Source: Treponema sp. (lineage in GTDB: Bacteria; Spirochaetota; Spirochaetia; Treponematales; Breznakiellaceae). From it: a stretch of 7,201 nt of DNA. Below, piece after piece: positions 1-7,000 of this stretch. The stretch lies in assembly GCA_031290325.1 (NCBI GenBank), contig JAITNU010000194.1, positions 1 through 7,201 of the forward strand. The letters are read 5' to 3'. Every line of letters starts with the position of its first letter. Position 1 is the stretch's first letter. The notes under the pieces were generated by a model that saw nothing but the letters and a program-made list of their open reading frames with translations, ran no database searches and was not told the origin of the DNA. The translations under genes were made by a program, and so were the position numbers.

Positions 1-1020
1 ATGTGGAAGGATGCGCTGGGTTTTGGGGATATTGAGGGAAAGGCCGGAGCCGCAACAGTAGCACGGATACAGCAGCTTCGTACCATGGGGTGTGGGTTGC
101 TTCGTTTTGCCGTGCCTGATCTGGAAGTTGCTGAGGTTTTAGGGAACCTTGCATCCATGGTTTCCATGCCCCTGGTGGCAGATATTCATTTTGATTATAG
201 AATTGCCCTCCGCTGTCTTGATTTCCCCATTGCAAAGATTCGTATCAACCCTGGAAACATCGGGAGTAAAGAAAAAACAGAAAAGGTCTTGTCCAAGGCC
301 GCTTCCCAGGGGATACCCATACGAATAGGGGTGAATGCCGGGAGTCTTCCCCTGGATTTACGGCGTTCTGTGGAAACTGGCAGTGTGGACCGGGCCGAGG
401 CTTTGGTGCAGGCTGCGGAACGGGAACTAGCCATATTTCAGGAATTTGATTTTCAACAGGTCCTTATCTCAATGAAAGCTTCTACTATTGCCGATACTAT
501 TAAAGCGAACCGAATGCTTGCGAACCGAACTGAGGTGCCTCTTCATATTGGAGTTACCGAAGCAGGTCCCCTTATTGCCGGGGTGGTGCGGAATACCGTG
601 GCCATCCATACCCTCCTTGCCGAGGGTATTGGGGCTACCATCCGGGTGTCCCTTTCGGACACTATGGAGCATGAGGTCATTGCCGGCAGGGAAATCCTGG
701 GGGCTGTGGCGGACAGTATGGGAACCCCCGGGGACCGGAAAGGAGTGGTGATCGTTTCCTGTCCCCGGTGCGGCAGGCACGGTTTCGATACCCATGGGTT
801 TACTGAACGATGGCAGTCGGTTTTGTATGGGCTGGATAAAGATGTTACCATTGCCATCATGGGATGTGCGGTTAATGGGCCTGAAGAAGCCCGGTATGCC
901 GATTTGGGTATCACTGGTGCCGGAAACAAAGTGCTTTTATTTCGTCAGGGGAAGGTTATCAAGACTATTGATGAGGAGGATGCGGATGCCGCCTTTCAGG
1001 AAGCGCTGGAAAACCTGTAA
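1..1020 (+). CDS. ispG: 4-hydroxy-3-methylbut-2-en-1-yl diphosphate synthase (IspG/GcpE), 5' end cut by window
   Basis: IspG is a cytosolic [4Fe-4S] enzyme of the MEP isoprenoid pathway that reductively converts methylerythritol cyclodiphosphate to HMBPP. The 339 visible residues show the TIM-barrel motifs ADIHFDYRIA (60-69), KIRINPGNIG (79-88), GVNAGSL (110-116) and VTEAG (185-189). The C-terminal cluster-binding domain has SCPRCGR (Cys254, Cys257) and GCAVNGPEEA (Cys289, Glu296). The Cys and Glu spacings equal those I recall for E. coli Cys270/Cys273/Cys305/Glu312. The ATG at base 1 is probably not the start: it aligns with the Met of the internal family motif VQSM, so roughly 30 N-terminal residues lie upstream. 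The usual NGPGEA is NGPEEA here, which leaves the catalytic Glu in place. It probably leads an operon with the two genes downstream; its stop codon overlaps the next ribosome binding site. Family assignment is secure. Confidence 0.96.
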   Translation: MWKDALGFGDIEGKAGAATVARIQQLRTMGCGLLRFAVPDLEVAEVLGNLASMVSMPLVADIHFDYRIALRCLDFPIAKIRINPGNIGSKEKTEKVLSKAASQGIPIRIGVNAGSLPLDLRRSVETGSVDRAEALVQAAERELAIFQEFDFQQVLISMKASTIADTIKANRMLANRTEVPLHIGVTEAGPLIAGVVRNTVAIHTLLAEGIGATIRVSLSDTMEHEVIAGREILGAVADSMGTPGDRKGVVIVSCPRCGRHGFDTHGFTERWQSVLYGLDKDVTIAIMGCAVNGPEEARYADLGITGAGNKVLLFRQGKVIKTIDEEDADAAFQEALENL

Positions 1021-1024
1021 GGGG
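1019..1024 (+). promoter_or_regulatory. Ribosome binding site that selects the GTG start at 1032
   Basis: AAGGGG overlaps the ispG stop codon (1018-1020) and lies 7 nt before the GTG at 1032. The next in-frame ATG at 1041 would be 16 nt away, too far for normal use. This favours the GTG and suggests translational coupling to ispG. Confidence 0.6.
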
Positions 1025-1031
1025 TATAAAA

Positions 1032-2159
1032 GTGAAAAATATGAAAAAAAACCTATTTTTAGGGGTTCTTGTTTTTTTGCTCTCTGGCGTCATGGGGTGG
1101 GCGCAAAGACAGGTGGAGCGTCCCTATTGGTTTACCCTGGAGCAAGGGAAGTTTTTGTTCAGAAACGGCGTCTATGGGGATGCCCTCATGTCCTTTGAAG
1201 ATGCCCGGCGGGAACGCAAGGCCATGTATAGCCAGATGGAACAGGACCTGATCGCGGTGTTATCCGTACAGGAGGTACGTCGCTTGGAGGATGACCTGAA
1301 CCGTGTAGAGACGTACATTGCCGAGCGCTATCATGTACACGCCGCCGCCGCCTTGCGGGAATTGTATTACCGTTTCCCCAGGGAGAAGCTTGGGAATTCC
1401 GCCACCAGGGCTTTGGAAGAACTGGGTCGCTTAAAGGATTATCCCGAAGCGGAATACTGGATAGGAGAAACCTACCGGGTTGAGGGAGAACTGGGGGTGG
1501 CCTTGGGGCAGTATCAGAAGGCCCATGAACAGCGTGCGTTCCTTGAGAATCCTGGTTTTGATGTGGAAATTTTATATAAAATGGTTGATATTCTCAAGGT
1601 ACGGCAGGAATATCCTGAGATGGAACGCCGGGCCTTGGAGATTCTTGCGGCAGATTCTCTGTGGTCCGGGACTTCTCTTACCCGTGACGCCATGGCAGGA
1701 GTGCTGGAAAAGAACGGGATTAACCGTTTTTTAACCCTCTACCGGTATAATAACGCCGCGGTTGAACGTGCCCATCGGCTGCTTGGTTTCTATTATTACG
1801 CCTTTGGCCGGCATAGCCCAGGCCCGGCAACGGGGCATTTGATGTTTGCCTTTCTCATTCAAAATACCGTTATTATTGATGAAATTATCCGTAGTCAGTA
1901 TGATTTTACCTTTACCTCAATGAACAACCTTATACAAGAAGTCCTAAAACGGCCGGTGTTAGTGGATTATATCGAAACCGTTGAATATTATAAAACCATC
2001 TATTATCTTGCCGCCGCCCTCTACGGTGACGGTAAGGAGGAGCAGGCGCAGTTTTTCTGGACCTTTTTAAGCGGCCGTCCTGATGCCGGTGAATGGAACA
2101 GCAGGGCAAAAAATCAGCTCAAAAAACCCTTCCTGGAAAAAGGTCAGGAAATGCCGTAA
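1032..2159 (+). CDS. Exported helical protein of unknown function, TPR-like
   Basis: I do not recognise a named family. The 375-residue product starts with a signal peptide: Lys-rich n-region (MKNMKK), hydrophobic core at about 8-21, and a likely cleavage after GWA (residues 22-24). No lipobox cysteine is visible, so a periplasmic or surface location is inferred. The mature part is mostly helical and rich in aromatic and charged residues. Segments at about 36-60, 100-132, 135-165 and 320-345 look like degenerate TPR or Sel1-type helical pairs (for example EAEYWIGETYRVEGELGVAL at 139-158). Residues 270-316 are more hydrophobic but not a convincing membrane span. The gene follows ispG by 11 bp and precedes the SIMPL gene by 28 bp, so it is probably in the same transcript, though a link to isoprenoid synthesis is not implied. 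A scaffold or envelope-assembly role is possible but unproven. Confidence 0.85.
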   Translation: MKNMKKNLFLGVLVFLLSGVMGWAQRQVERPYWFTLEQGKFLFRNGVYGDALMSFEDARRERKAMYSQMEQDLIAVLSVQEVRRLEDDLNRVETYIAERYHVHAAAALRELYYRFPREKLGNSATRALEELGRLKDYPEAEYWIGETYRVEGELGVALGQYQKAHEQRAFLENPGFDVEILYKMVDILKVRQEYPEMERRALEILAADSLWSGTSLTRDAMAGVLEKNGINRFLTLYRYNNAAVERAHRLLGFYYYAFGRHSPGPATGHLMFAFLIQNTVIIDEIIRSQYDFTFTSMNNLIQEVLKRPVLVDYIETVEYYKTIYYLAAALYGDGKEEQAQFFWTFLSGRPDAGEWNSRAKNQLKKPFLEKGQEMP

Positions 2160-2187
2160 ACGAGGGATTTACTGAAAAGGAAAGCAT

Positions 2188-2922
2188 ATGAAAAATTATC
2201 TCAATACGATTATTCTCAGTATAGCCGTGATTATTTGTGTTTCAATTTTAGCAATGAGCCTGGTAAGGATAAGAACAAACCAGGGCGCTATTGCCGTAAC
2301 CGGTTCGGCAACCACCTCATTCACGGCGGATCTTATCGTGTGGCGGGGGGCATTTTCAAAAAAAGCAGTGACTTCCAAAGAAGCGTATGAGAAATTGAAA
2401 AACGATACGGCGGCGGTAAAAACATATTTAACCGGTAAAAGGGTTAAGGAAAACGAAATTGTGTTTTCATCTATTGAGATGGAGGAAAACCAGAAATCCG
2501 TATATACATCAGACGGAAAATTTATCGGGAACACTGCAGACGGTTATACGCTCACCCAACGGGTAACGATTGAATCAAACGACGTTGATACTATCGAGAT
2601 TGTTTCACGGGATATAACCGAATTGATTGATAGGGGTGTTGAATTTTTTTCCATGCCCCCTGAGTACTATTATACCAAACTTGATGAACTTAAAATTGGT
2701 TTGATTTCAAAATCCACAGAGAATGCGCGCATCCGTGCGGAAAAAATTGCTGAACAATCAGGTGGCAAGATGGTAAAATTACACTCCGCCAGTCTTGGTG
2801 TATTTCAAATAACCGCTGAAAATTCATCGACCGAATCCTACAGTTATAGCGGCGCCTTTGATGTGTCTTCGAAAAAGAAGACCGCCTTTATTACCACCCG
2901 CTTAGAATATCTGGTGAAATAA
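2188..2922 (+). CDS. Membrane-anchored SIMPL (DUF541, YggE-like) domain protein
   Basis: The 244-residue product has an N-terminal hydrophobic segment (about 7-26) that acts as an uncleaved anchor or signal peptide. It is followed by a SIMPL/DUF541 domain over about 33-243. Family-like features are the opening strand IAVTGSATTSFTADLIVW (35-52), the helix with EAYEKLKNDTAAVKTYL (65-81), and the late helix ENARIRAEKIAEQSGGK (178-194) followed by KLHSASLGVFQIT. SIMPL proteins are periplasmic or membrane proteins with poorly defined roles; E. coli YggE is linked to oxidative stress tolerance. The start is supported by AAAAGGA (2175-2181), 6 nt upstream. Base composition is distinctly AT-richer than its neighbours (about 37-43% GC on sampled lines against about 58-65%), which hints at separate origin. 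It ends 9 bp from the stop of the convergent citXG gene. The substrate or partner cannot be read from the sequence. Confidence 0.85.
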   Translation: MKNYLNTIILSIAVIICVSILAMSLVRIRTNQGAIAVTGSATTSFTADLIVWRGAFSKKAVTSKEAYEKLKNDTAAVKTYLTGKRVKENEIVFSSIEMEENQKSVYTSDGKFIGNTADGYTLTQRVTIESNDVDTIEIVSRDITELIDRGVEFFSMPPEYYYTKLDELKIGLISKSTENARIRAEKIAEQSGGKMVKLHSASLGVFQITAENSSTESYSYSGAFDVSSKKKTAFITTRLEYLVK

Positions 2923-2931
2923 CCTATAGCA

Positions 2932-4287
2932 TCACTCACCACATACACAAAAGTGCAGCATAAAACTGAGGGCCACTAAATCAGCGCAGCCCCCGGGACT
3001 GATATGGCGGCGGATAAAATCCTGATCGAGATGCTCTGCAAAGGTAAGCAGTTCCGCTTGATCCGGTTCATGGGCAAGAAAATCCTGTACCTGTTTTTGA
3101 ATTTTTTCTAAAGCGTCTATGCCTGCCCGGTAGATGATATTCGTATCCTGCACCTGGGCCAAAAGGTGCAGCAAGAGGACGACCCCCGCATCATTCGGGG
3201 AATAACCCTGGTTCAGCAGCGTGGAAAGCAGGGGGTATTGAGCCAGGCTGGGGAAACCTGCGGCGGCTTCTCCCCGGATACCCCGGATGCCATGGGCGGC
3301 ATACACTTTTTCCCCGTGGGTCTCCGTATGTCCCGCCTGGTCCAGTTCTGCCAACCCAGGGGTGGCGATCCGGCCGCAGAGGGCCAGGACCGCATCCACC
3401 GTTACCGGCAGTCCCTGTCTATGGAGGTATCCGAAGGCGCCGCACATAAGTCCCAGGGAAAAGATGAGTCCTTTATGGGTGTTCACCCCGCCGGTTTTGG
3501 TGTCCATAGTCTCTTCCGCTTCCCGGCCGTAAAACCGCAGCGCTGCAAGGAGGGATTCCGGCTCCCCCTCATGGCGCTGGCTTTCGAGGGTAACCTGATA
3601 AAAATAGGGAACCAGGGCGGTGGCGCTGTTCACAAAGGTAAAATAATCCATGTCCTTATGGGCGCCGGAATTTGACCGGTCCACCAGGCCTGGTTTCGGG
3701 GTAACGCCAACTTCAAAGAGCATGGCCCGCAGAGCCTGTTGTGCAATAAAATCCGCGTACTGCTTTTGAAAATAGGTTTCCATGATGGACACCACCTGGC
3801 GGGCCAGTGCTTCAGGTTCATGGGCGCGGCTGCGGGAACAATCCCAGACAGGCTTGCCGCAGATGAGACAGGTTCGTTCCCTGCCGCCCCAGTCGATCCG
3901 GTGCAGCCTGGCGCCGTTCTTGTCCAGTACATCAATATCAAACAAACGGCCCAGGGGATGCCGGTCTTCCAGTTCAACCATAAGCTCTTTAAGCAAACCC
4001 GCGTCAGTGGCAGCGGAAAAAAAAGCCGTCTCCCCGGTGTGGGCATCACTATAGCGGCGGCCGCTTATGGGAATGCCGTGGCGGTGCAGTTGTTTTTCAA
4101 TCTCCGCATTTCCCTCTGCAAAAGCCCGCCGGGTCAGGGGAAACACCTTGTACACCCCGGGGATAATCAGGGTAAAGGAGATAAGGGCACCCCCGTATTG
4201 GGTCAGGAATTCCCGCTGGTCCAATGCCCGGCGTTCCCGGGCATCGAGCATTTCTTCCAGCGTAACCTGTCCTTCAAAGTGTTGCAT
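2932..4287 (-). CDS. citXG: CitX-CitG fusion: apo-citrate lyase phosphoribosyl-dephospho-CoA transferase / triphosphoribosyl-dephospho-CoA synthase
   Basis: This bifunctional enzyme makes and installs the citrate lyase prosthetic group. The CitX domain (about 1-165) transfers phosphoribosyl-dephospho-CoA to a serine of the acyl carrier protein CitD. It shows GRLFDIDVLD (113-122) and the cysteine motif RTCLICGKPVWDCSRSRAH (138-156; Cys140, Cys143, Cys150). The CitG domain (about 175-451) makes 2'-(5''-triphosphoribosyl)-3'-dephospho-CoA from ATP and dephospho-CoA. It shows VGVTPKPGLVDRSNSGAHKD (193-212), GGVNTHKGLIFSLGL (266-280), GIRGIRGEA (333-341) and SPGGCADLVALSF (430-442). The order and length (451 residues) match known CitXG fusions such as that of Haemophilus influenzae. 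The ATG is preceded on the minus strand by AAGGGA (4293-4298), 5 nt upstream and overlapping the citC stop, so translation is probably coupled. Both halves look intact. Confidence 0.94.
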   Translation of the reverse strand: MQHFEGQVTLEEMLDARERRALDQREFLTQYGGALISFTLIIPGVYKVFPLTRRAFAEGNAEIEKQLHRHGIPISGRRYSDAHTGETAFFSAATDAGLLKELMVELEDRHPLGRLFDIDVLDKNGARLHRIDWGGRERTCLICGKPVWDCSRSRAHEPEALARQVVSIMETYFQKQYADFIAQQALRAMLFEVGVTPKPGLVDRSNSGAHKDMDYFTFVNSATALVPYFYQVTLESQRHEGEPESLLAALRFYGREAEETMDTKTGGVNTHKGLIFSLGLMCGAFGYLHRQGLPVTVDAVLALCGRIATPGLAELDQAGHTETHGEKVYAAHGIRGIRGEAAAGFPSLAQYPLLSTLLNQGYSPNDAGVVLLLHLLAQVQDTNIIYRAGIDALEKIQKQVQDFLAHEPDQAELLTFAEHLDQDFIRRHISPGGCADLVALSFMLHFCVCGE

Positions 4288-4289
4288 TT

Positions 4290-5291
4290 TTATCCCTTGT
4301 TATTGTTTTGAGATACCATCTGTTCCAGATACTCGTAGGTACTGTTCGGAACCAGGGGACGGATTTCCTCAAGCCGGCCCTGGCGCAGCAAATCCCGAAC
4401 CCGGCTAGCGCTTATAGCCGCACCCCCCGCTTCGAGGCGCGGAATTTCGATGACCTCAATTCCCCTGGGGGGGAGGAGCGTGTGAAGCCCCTGATTATAT
4501 GCGGCGGTCAGGCGGCTGTAAGGTTCGGTCCCGATGAAACGGCGGCTAATTAAGCGGGGTTTTGCAAAGTAACGGGCAAAAATAGTGATGTCTAGTTCCG
4601 CATGAATCTCCGGGACCCGATCCCGGTCCTGAATAAAATACTCAGGAAAGGTGACGGAGGATATGAGATACGCCCCCGTGGGATGCACCTGTACATTGGC
4701 AAGATGGGCCGTTCCGTGCCGAGCCAATTCCATGCGTACCTCGTAAGGAAAGGCGGCCCCCTCTTCGGAGAGGATGAACAGGTCCAGACTGGAACAGCGC
4801 CGGGCTGCCTCCTCAATCAGATAGAGATGGCCCCTGGTAAAGGGATTGCAGTGGGCCACTACGGCGCCTCGCTGCTCCCTGGTGTCAACAGGCCCCAGGG
4901 CATCCACAAAAGCAGTGACCCCGTTTTTACGGTTTTCCAGCAAAGCCGCATCAGCGGTCTCTGCGATACGCCAGAATCCGAGTTCCTCAAAGCGGGGTAT
5001 ATTTTGAGGCTTGGTAAAGAGGAAGCAGTGGGAAAAGCCCCGGGACAGGGCATCCTTTACCAGTTCCGTTACAATGGATGCGGTAAGCCCTTCCCCCTGG
5101 CGGTCCGCCGCAACCCCGATACACTTTAAGACATTGTGCTGCCGGGAACCACTGGCCAGTATACAACCGTTTTCCGTGAGGTTCACCGTGAACTGAACCC
5201 CCTCATCCCATCCCAGTCCTAATTCCCCCAGGAAAGTCCTAACCCGTTCAAGCTGCCTGCCCTTGGGGGGATATGCATATTCGATTTCCAC
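4290..5291 (-). CDS. citC: [Citrate (pro-3S)-lyase] ligase CitC
   Basis: CitC acetylates the thiol of the phosphoribosyl-dephospho-CoA arm on CitD with acetate and ATP, switching citrate lyase on. Numbered from the GTG at 5291 (333 residues), an N-terminal GNAT-like domain (about 1-130) carries IGVAADRQGEGLTASIV (58-74). The C-terminal adenylyltransferase domain carries HCNPFTRGHLYL (147-158, the HxGH-like nucleotide-binding motif), FPYEVR (181-186), RRFIGTEPYSR (250-260) and ISASRVRDLL (293-302). The frame stays open to an ATG at 5507, but the extra 72 residues have no counterpart that I recall in CitC proteins of about 335-355 residues. The GTG has AGGTG 5 nt upstream and puts EYAYPPKGRQLERV near the N-terminus, as in homologues, so I prefer it. 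citXG follows after 2 bp. The lyase subunit genes citD, citE and citF are absent from the window. Confidence 0.93.
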   Translation of the reverse strand: MEIEYAYPPKGRQLERVRTFLGELGLGWDEGVQFTVNLTENGCILASGSRQHNVLKCIGVAADRQGEGLTASIVTELVKDALSRGFSHCFLFTKPQNIPRFEELGFWRIAETADAALLENRKNGVTAFVDALGPVDTREQRGAVVAHCNPFTRGHLYLIEEAARRCSSLDLFILSEEGAAFPYEVRMELARHGTAHLANVQVHPTGAYLISSVTFPEYFIQDRDRVPEIHAELDITIFARYFAKPRLISRRFIGTEPYSRLTAAYNQGLHTLLPPRGIEVIEIPRLEAGGAAISASRVRDLLRQGRLEEIRPLVPNSTYEYLEQMVSQNNNKG

Positions 5292-5296
5292 AAAAA

Positions 5297-5301
5297 CACC
5301 T
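5297..5301 (-). promoter_or_regulatory. Ribosome binding site supporting the GTG start of citC
   Basis: On the minus strand AGGTG lies 5 nt before the GTG at 5291-5289. It is a modest Shine-Dalgarno match, but it agrees with where CitC homology begins. The ATG at 5507 lies in spacer-like sequence far outside the homologous part. Confidence 0.45.
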
Positions 5302-5311
5302 ACTAAAAATA

Positions 5312-5317
5312 AGTATA
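5312..5317 (-). promoter_or_regulatory. Possible -10 box of the citC promoter
   Basis: The minus strand reads TATACT here, a 5 of 6 match to the sigma-70 -10 consensus. Transcription would begin near 5305, leaving a short leader of about 14 nt that still includes the ribosome binding site. There is no good -35 hexamer 16-18 bp upstream, so this is tentative. A second TATACT occurs at 5378-5383 on the same strand, also without a proper -35. Confidence 0.25.
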
Positions 5318-5544
5318 AACCGTAATTTGATTTTATGCCGACAACAGTTTCCGCTTTTTTCCAGAGTTCCGCAATAGAGTATAAAGGAGTTTCTTTATCA
5401 ACCCTTCTTCGTGAAGCTATCGAGCCGGTGATACCGCCGAGGGCGAATTTCGCCGTAATGCTTGGCAGAAACCGTGTTGCCGGGAACCTGTACCGGATAC
5501 ACAACACTCATATCATTCCTGCTACTAAATTGGTAAAATTAGGA

Positions 5545-5573
5545 TTGATACGGATAAACAAGTATAGTATAGT
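5545..5573 (+). promoter_or_regulatory. Sigma-70-type promoter of cca
   Basis: TTGATA (5545-5550) and TATAGT (5568-5573) are separated by exactly 17 bp, each with one or two departures from consensus. Transcription would start at about 5580, only one or two bases before the cca ATG at 5582. The transcript would therefore be leaderless or nearly so, which agrees with the absence of any Shine-Dalgarno sequence before that ATG. An overlapping TATAGT at 5563-5568 has only a 12 bp spacer. Confidence 0.5.
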
Positions 5574-5581
5574 TCTTAACT

Positions 5582-6952
5582 ATGGGTAGCGTATCCATAC
5601 AACCGCACTTGATCCCTCCTCTGTTAAAAGAAGTGGCTGCTACATTCTTATCCCATGGGAAGCAGGTGTTCCTCGTGGGCGGGGCGGTACGGGACCTGCT
5701 CCGGGGTAAGGAAGCCACGGACTGGGACCTCGCCACTGACGCCCAGCCGGAAGAGGTGATTGCTATGTTCCGGCGGGTCATCCCCACGGGCATCAAACAC
5801 GGGACCGTTACGGTTCATTTTAAGGGACATGCCCTGGAGGTAACCACCTTTCGCACCGAATCCTCTTACAGTGATGGCCGCCGCCCAGATACGGTGTATT
5901 ACGCCGCGACTATCCAGGAGGACCTATCCCGCCGGGATTTTACCATGAACGCCCTGGCCCTGGAGCTTCCCGGGGGGCGTCTGATCGACCCCTTTGACGG
6001 CGCGGGAGACTTACGGCGGCGGCTCATCCGCTGTGTAGGAAACCCAGCGGAACGGTTTGCCGAGGACGGTCTGCGGATCTTACGGGCAGTACGTTTCGCC
6101 GCCCAACTCGGTTTTGAGGTGGAATCGTCTATCATCGAGACTATCCCCCGGTTCCTCAGCGTCACTGCGAAGGTTGCCCCTGAACGGATCCGGGATGAAC
6201 TGGATAAAATCCTCGCCTCCCCGCAACCTTCACGGGGGTTTTTACTTATGGAACACACCAGGCTCCTGGAACTCCTCCTTCCTGAATTGGCCCTGTGCCG
6301 GGGTATCGAACAAAAGGGGTTTCACCGTTTCGATGTGCTTGATCATTCCTTACTGGCCTGTGATTTCGCTGCCCAGGAATCTGCCCCCCTCAGCGTTCGG
6401 CTTGCCGCACTCCTCCATGACATCGGCAAACCCCATACCCGCAGGCTCGATGAAACCGGGGTATGGACCTTCTACCGCCATGAACATGAATCCGCCCGTC
6501 TCAGCCGGAACCTGCTCTCCCGGTTCCGGTATCCTAATACGGTGATCGATGGGACGGTCCATCTCATTAAGGAGCACATGTTCCATTATGAGGAAAGCTG
6601 GAGCGATGGGGCAATACGGCGTTTCATCATCCGGGTGGGGGAAGAAAATCTGGATGCTTTGTATAAACTCAGACGGGCCGATGCGTACGCCACTGCGGGG
6701 ATGGAACTTCTCCCGGATTTTCTCCTCCCCCTCATCACCAGGGTCGATGCTGCCCTTGCCGGAACCCGGGCCTTTTCCCTCAAGGATCTCATGGTTTCGG
6801 GAAAGGACCTCATGGCAATCGGAATCAAGCCGGGACCCCGGATGGGGATCATCCTCTCGGAGCTGCTGGAAACGGTGGTTGACGACCCGGAACTCAATAC
6901 CAGGGAAAAGCTACTGGAAATAGCGGACAATATGGATAAACGCTCAAGGTAG
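5582..6952 (+). CDS. cca: CCA tRNA nucleotidyltransferase (class II, with HD domain)
   Basis: This cytosolic enzyme adds or repairs the 3'-CCA end of tRNAs from CTP and ATP without a nucleic-acid template. The 456-residue protein has the class II head motif GGAVRDLLRGKEATDWDLAT (33-52), whose DWD (47-49) supplies the metal-binding acidic residues. It continues with RRDFTMNALAL (117-127), DPFDG (136-140), the nucleotide-selecting ERFAEDGLRILRAVRFAAQL (157-176) and ERIRDEL (201-207). A C-terminal HD domain shows DVLDHSLL (251-258), LLHDIGKPH (277-285) and YRHEHESA (298-305). In E. coli Cca the HD domain has phosphatase and 2',3'-cyclic phosphodiesterase activity. A CC-only or A-only adding enzyme, or a poly(A) polymerase, is not excluded. 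No ribosome binding site precedes the ATG; a promoter abuts it. Downstream in-frame TTG or GTG codons have no better site and would trim the N-terminus. Confidence 0.94.
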   Translation: MGSVSIQPHLIPPLLKEVAATFLSHGKQVFLVGGAVRDLLRGKEATDWDLATDAQPEEVIAMFRRVIPTGIKHGTVTVHFKGHALEVTTFRTESSYSDGRRPDTVYYAATIQEDLSRRDFTMNALALELPGGRLIDPFDGAGDLRRRLIRCVGNPAERFAEDGLRILRAVRFAAQLGFEVESSIIETIPRFLSVTAKVAPERIRDELDKILASPQPSRGFLLMEHTRLLELLLPELALCRGIEQKGFHRFDVLDHSLLACDFAAQESAPLSVRLAALLHDIGKPHTRRLDETGVWTFYRHEHESARLSRNLLSRFRYPNTVIDGTVHLIKEHMFHYEESWSDGAIRRFIIRVGEENLDALYKLRRADAYATAGMELLPDFLLPLITRVDAALAGTRAFSLKDLMVSGKDLMAIGIKPGPRMGIILSELLETVVDDPELNTREKLLEIADNMDKRSR

Positions 6953-7000
6953 TTGCAACGACCTAGGCAGCCCCATATATACGCACAGCTAAGAAAAAGA

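Larger units (their letters stand above)
5292..5581. other. Divergent citC/cca spacer with short palindromes
   Basis: This stretch of about 290 bp separates divergent citC and cca. Its ends are AT-rich (about 28% GC over 5521-5580) and its centre is GC-richer (about 58% over 5401-5460). The centre holds three short palindromes in under 50 bp: CTTC-GT-GAAG (5407-5416), CGGT-GAT-ACCG (5426-5436) and GGCGAATTTCGCC (5442-5454). Both strands are open over much of it (plus 5335-5589, minus from 5507 into citC). Neither translation is recognisable to me, so I call no gene. It could hold a regulatory RNA or leader, a dispersed repeat or the remnant of a gene; the sequence alone does not decide. Confidence 0.4.

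Noticed and set aside
3166..3675. Plus-strand open frame of 169 codons within the citG region
   Set aside because: It is antisense to conserved CitG motifs and has no start signals.
3739..4311. Plus-strand open frame of 190 codons antisense to citXG
   Set aside because: It lies wholly opposite well-supported citXG and citC sequence, is low in recognisable features, and reflects GC-rich codon bias.
5335..5589. Plus-strand open frame of 84 codons in the citC/cca spacer, containing IEPVIPPRANF, which recalls a transposase motif
   Set aside because: The resemblance is to one short phrase only, there is no ribosome binding site before its ATG, no terminal inverted repeats or target duplication are visible, and it overlaps the cca start.
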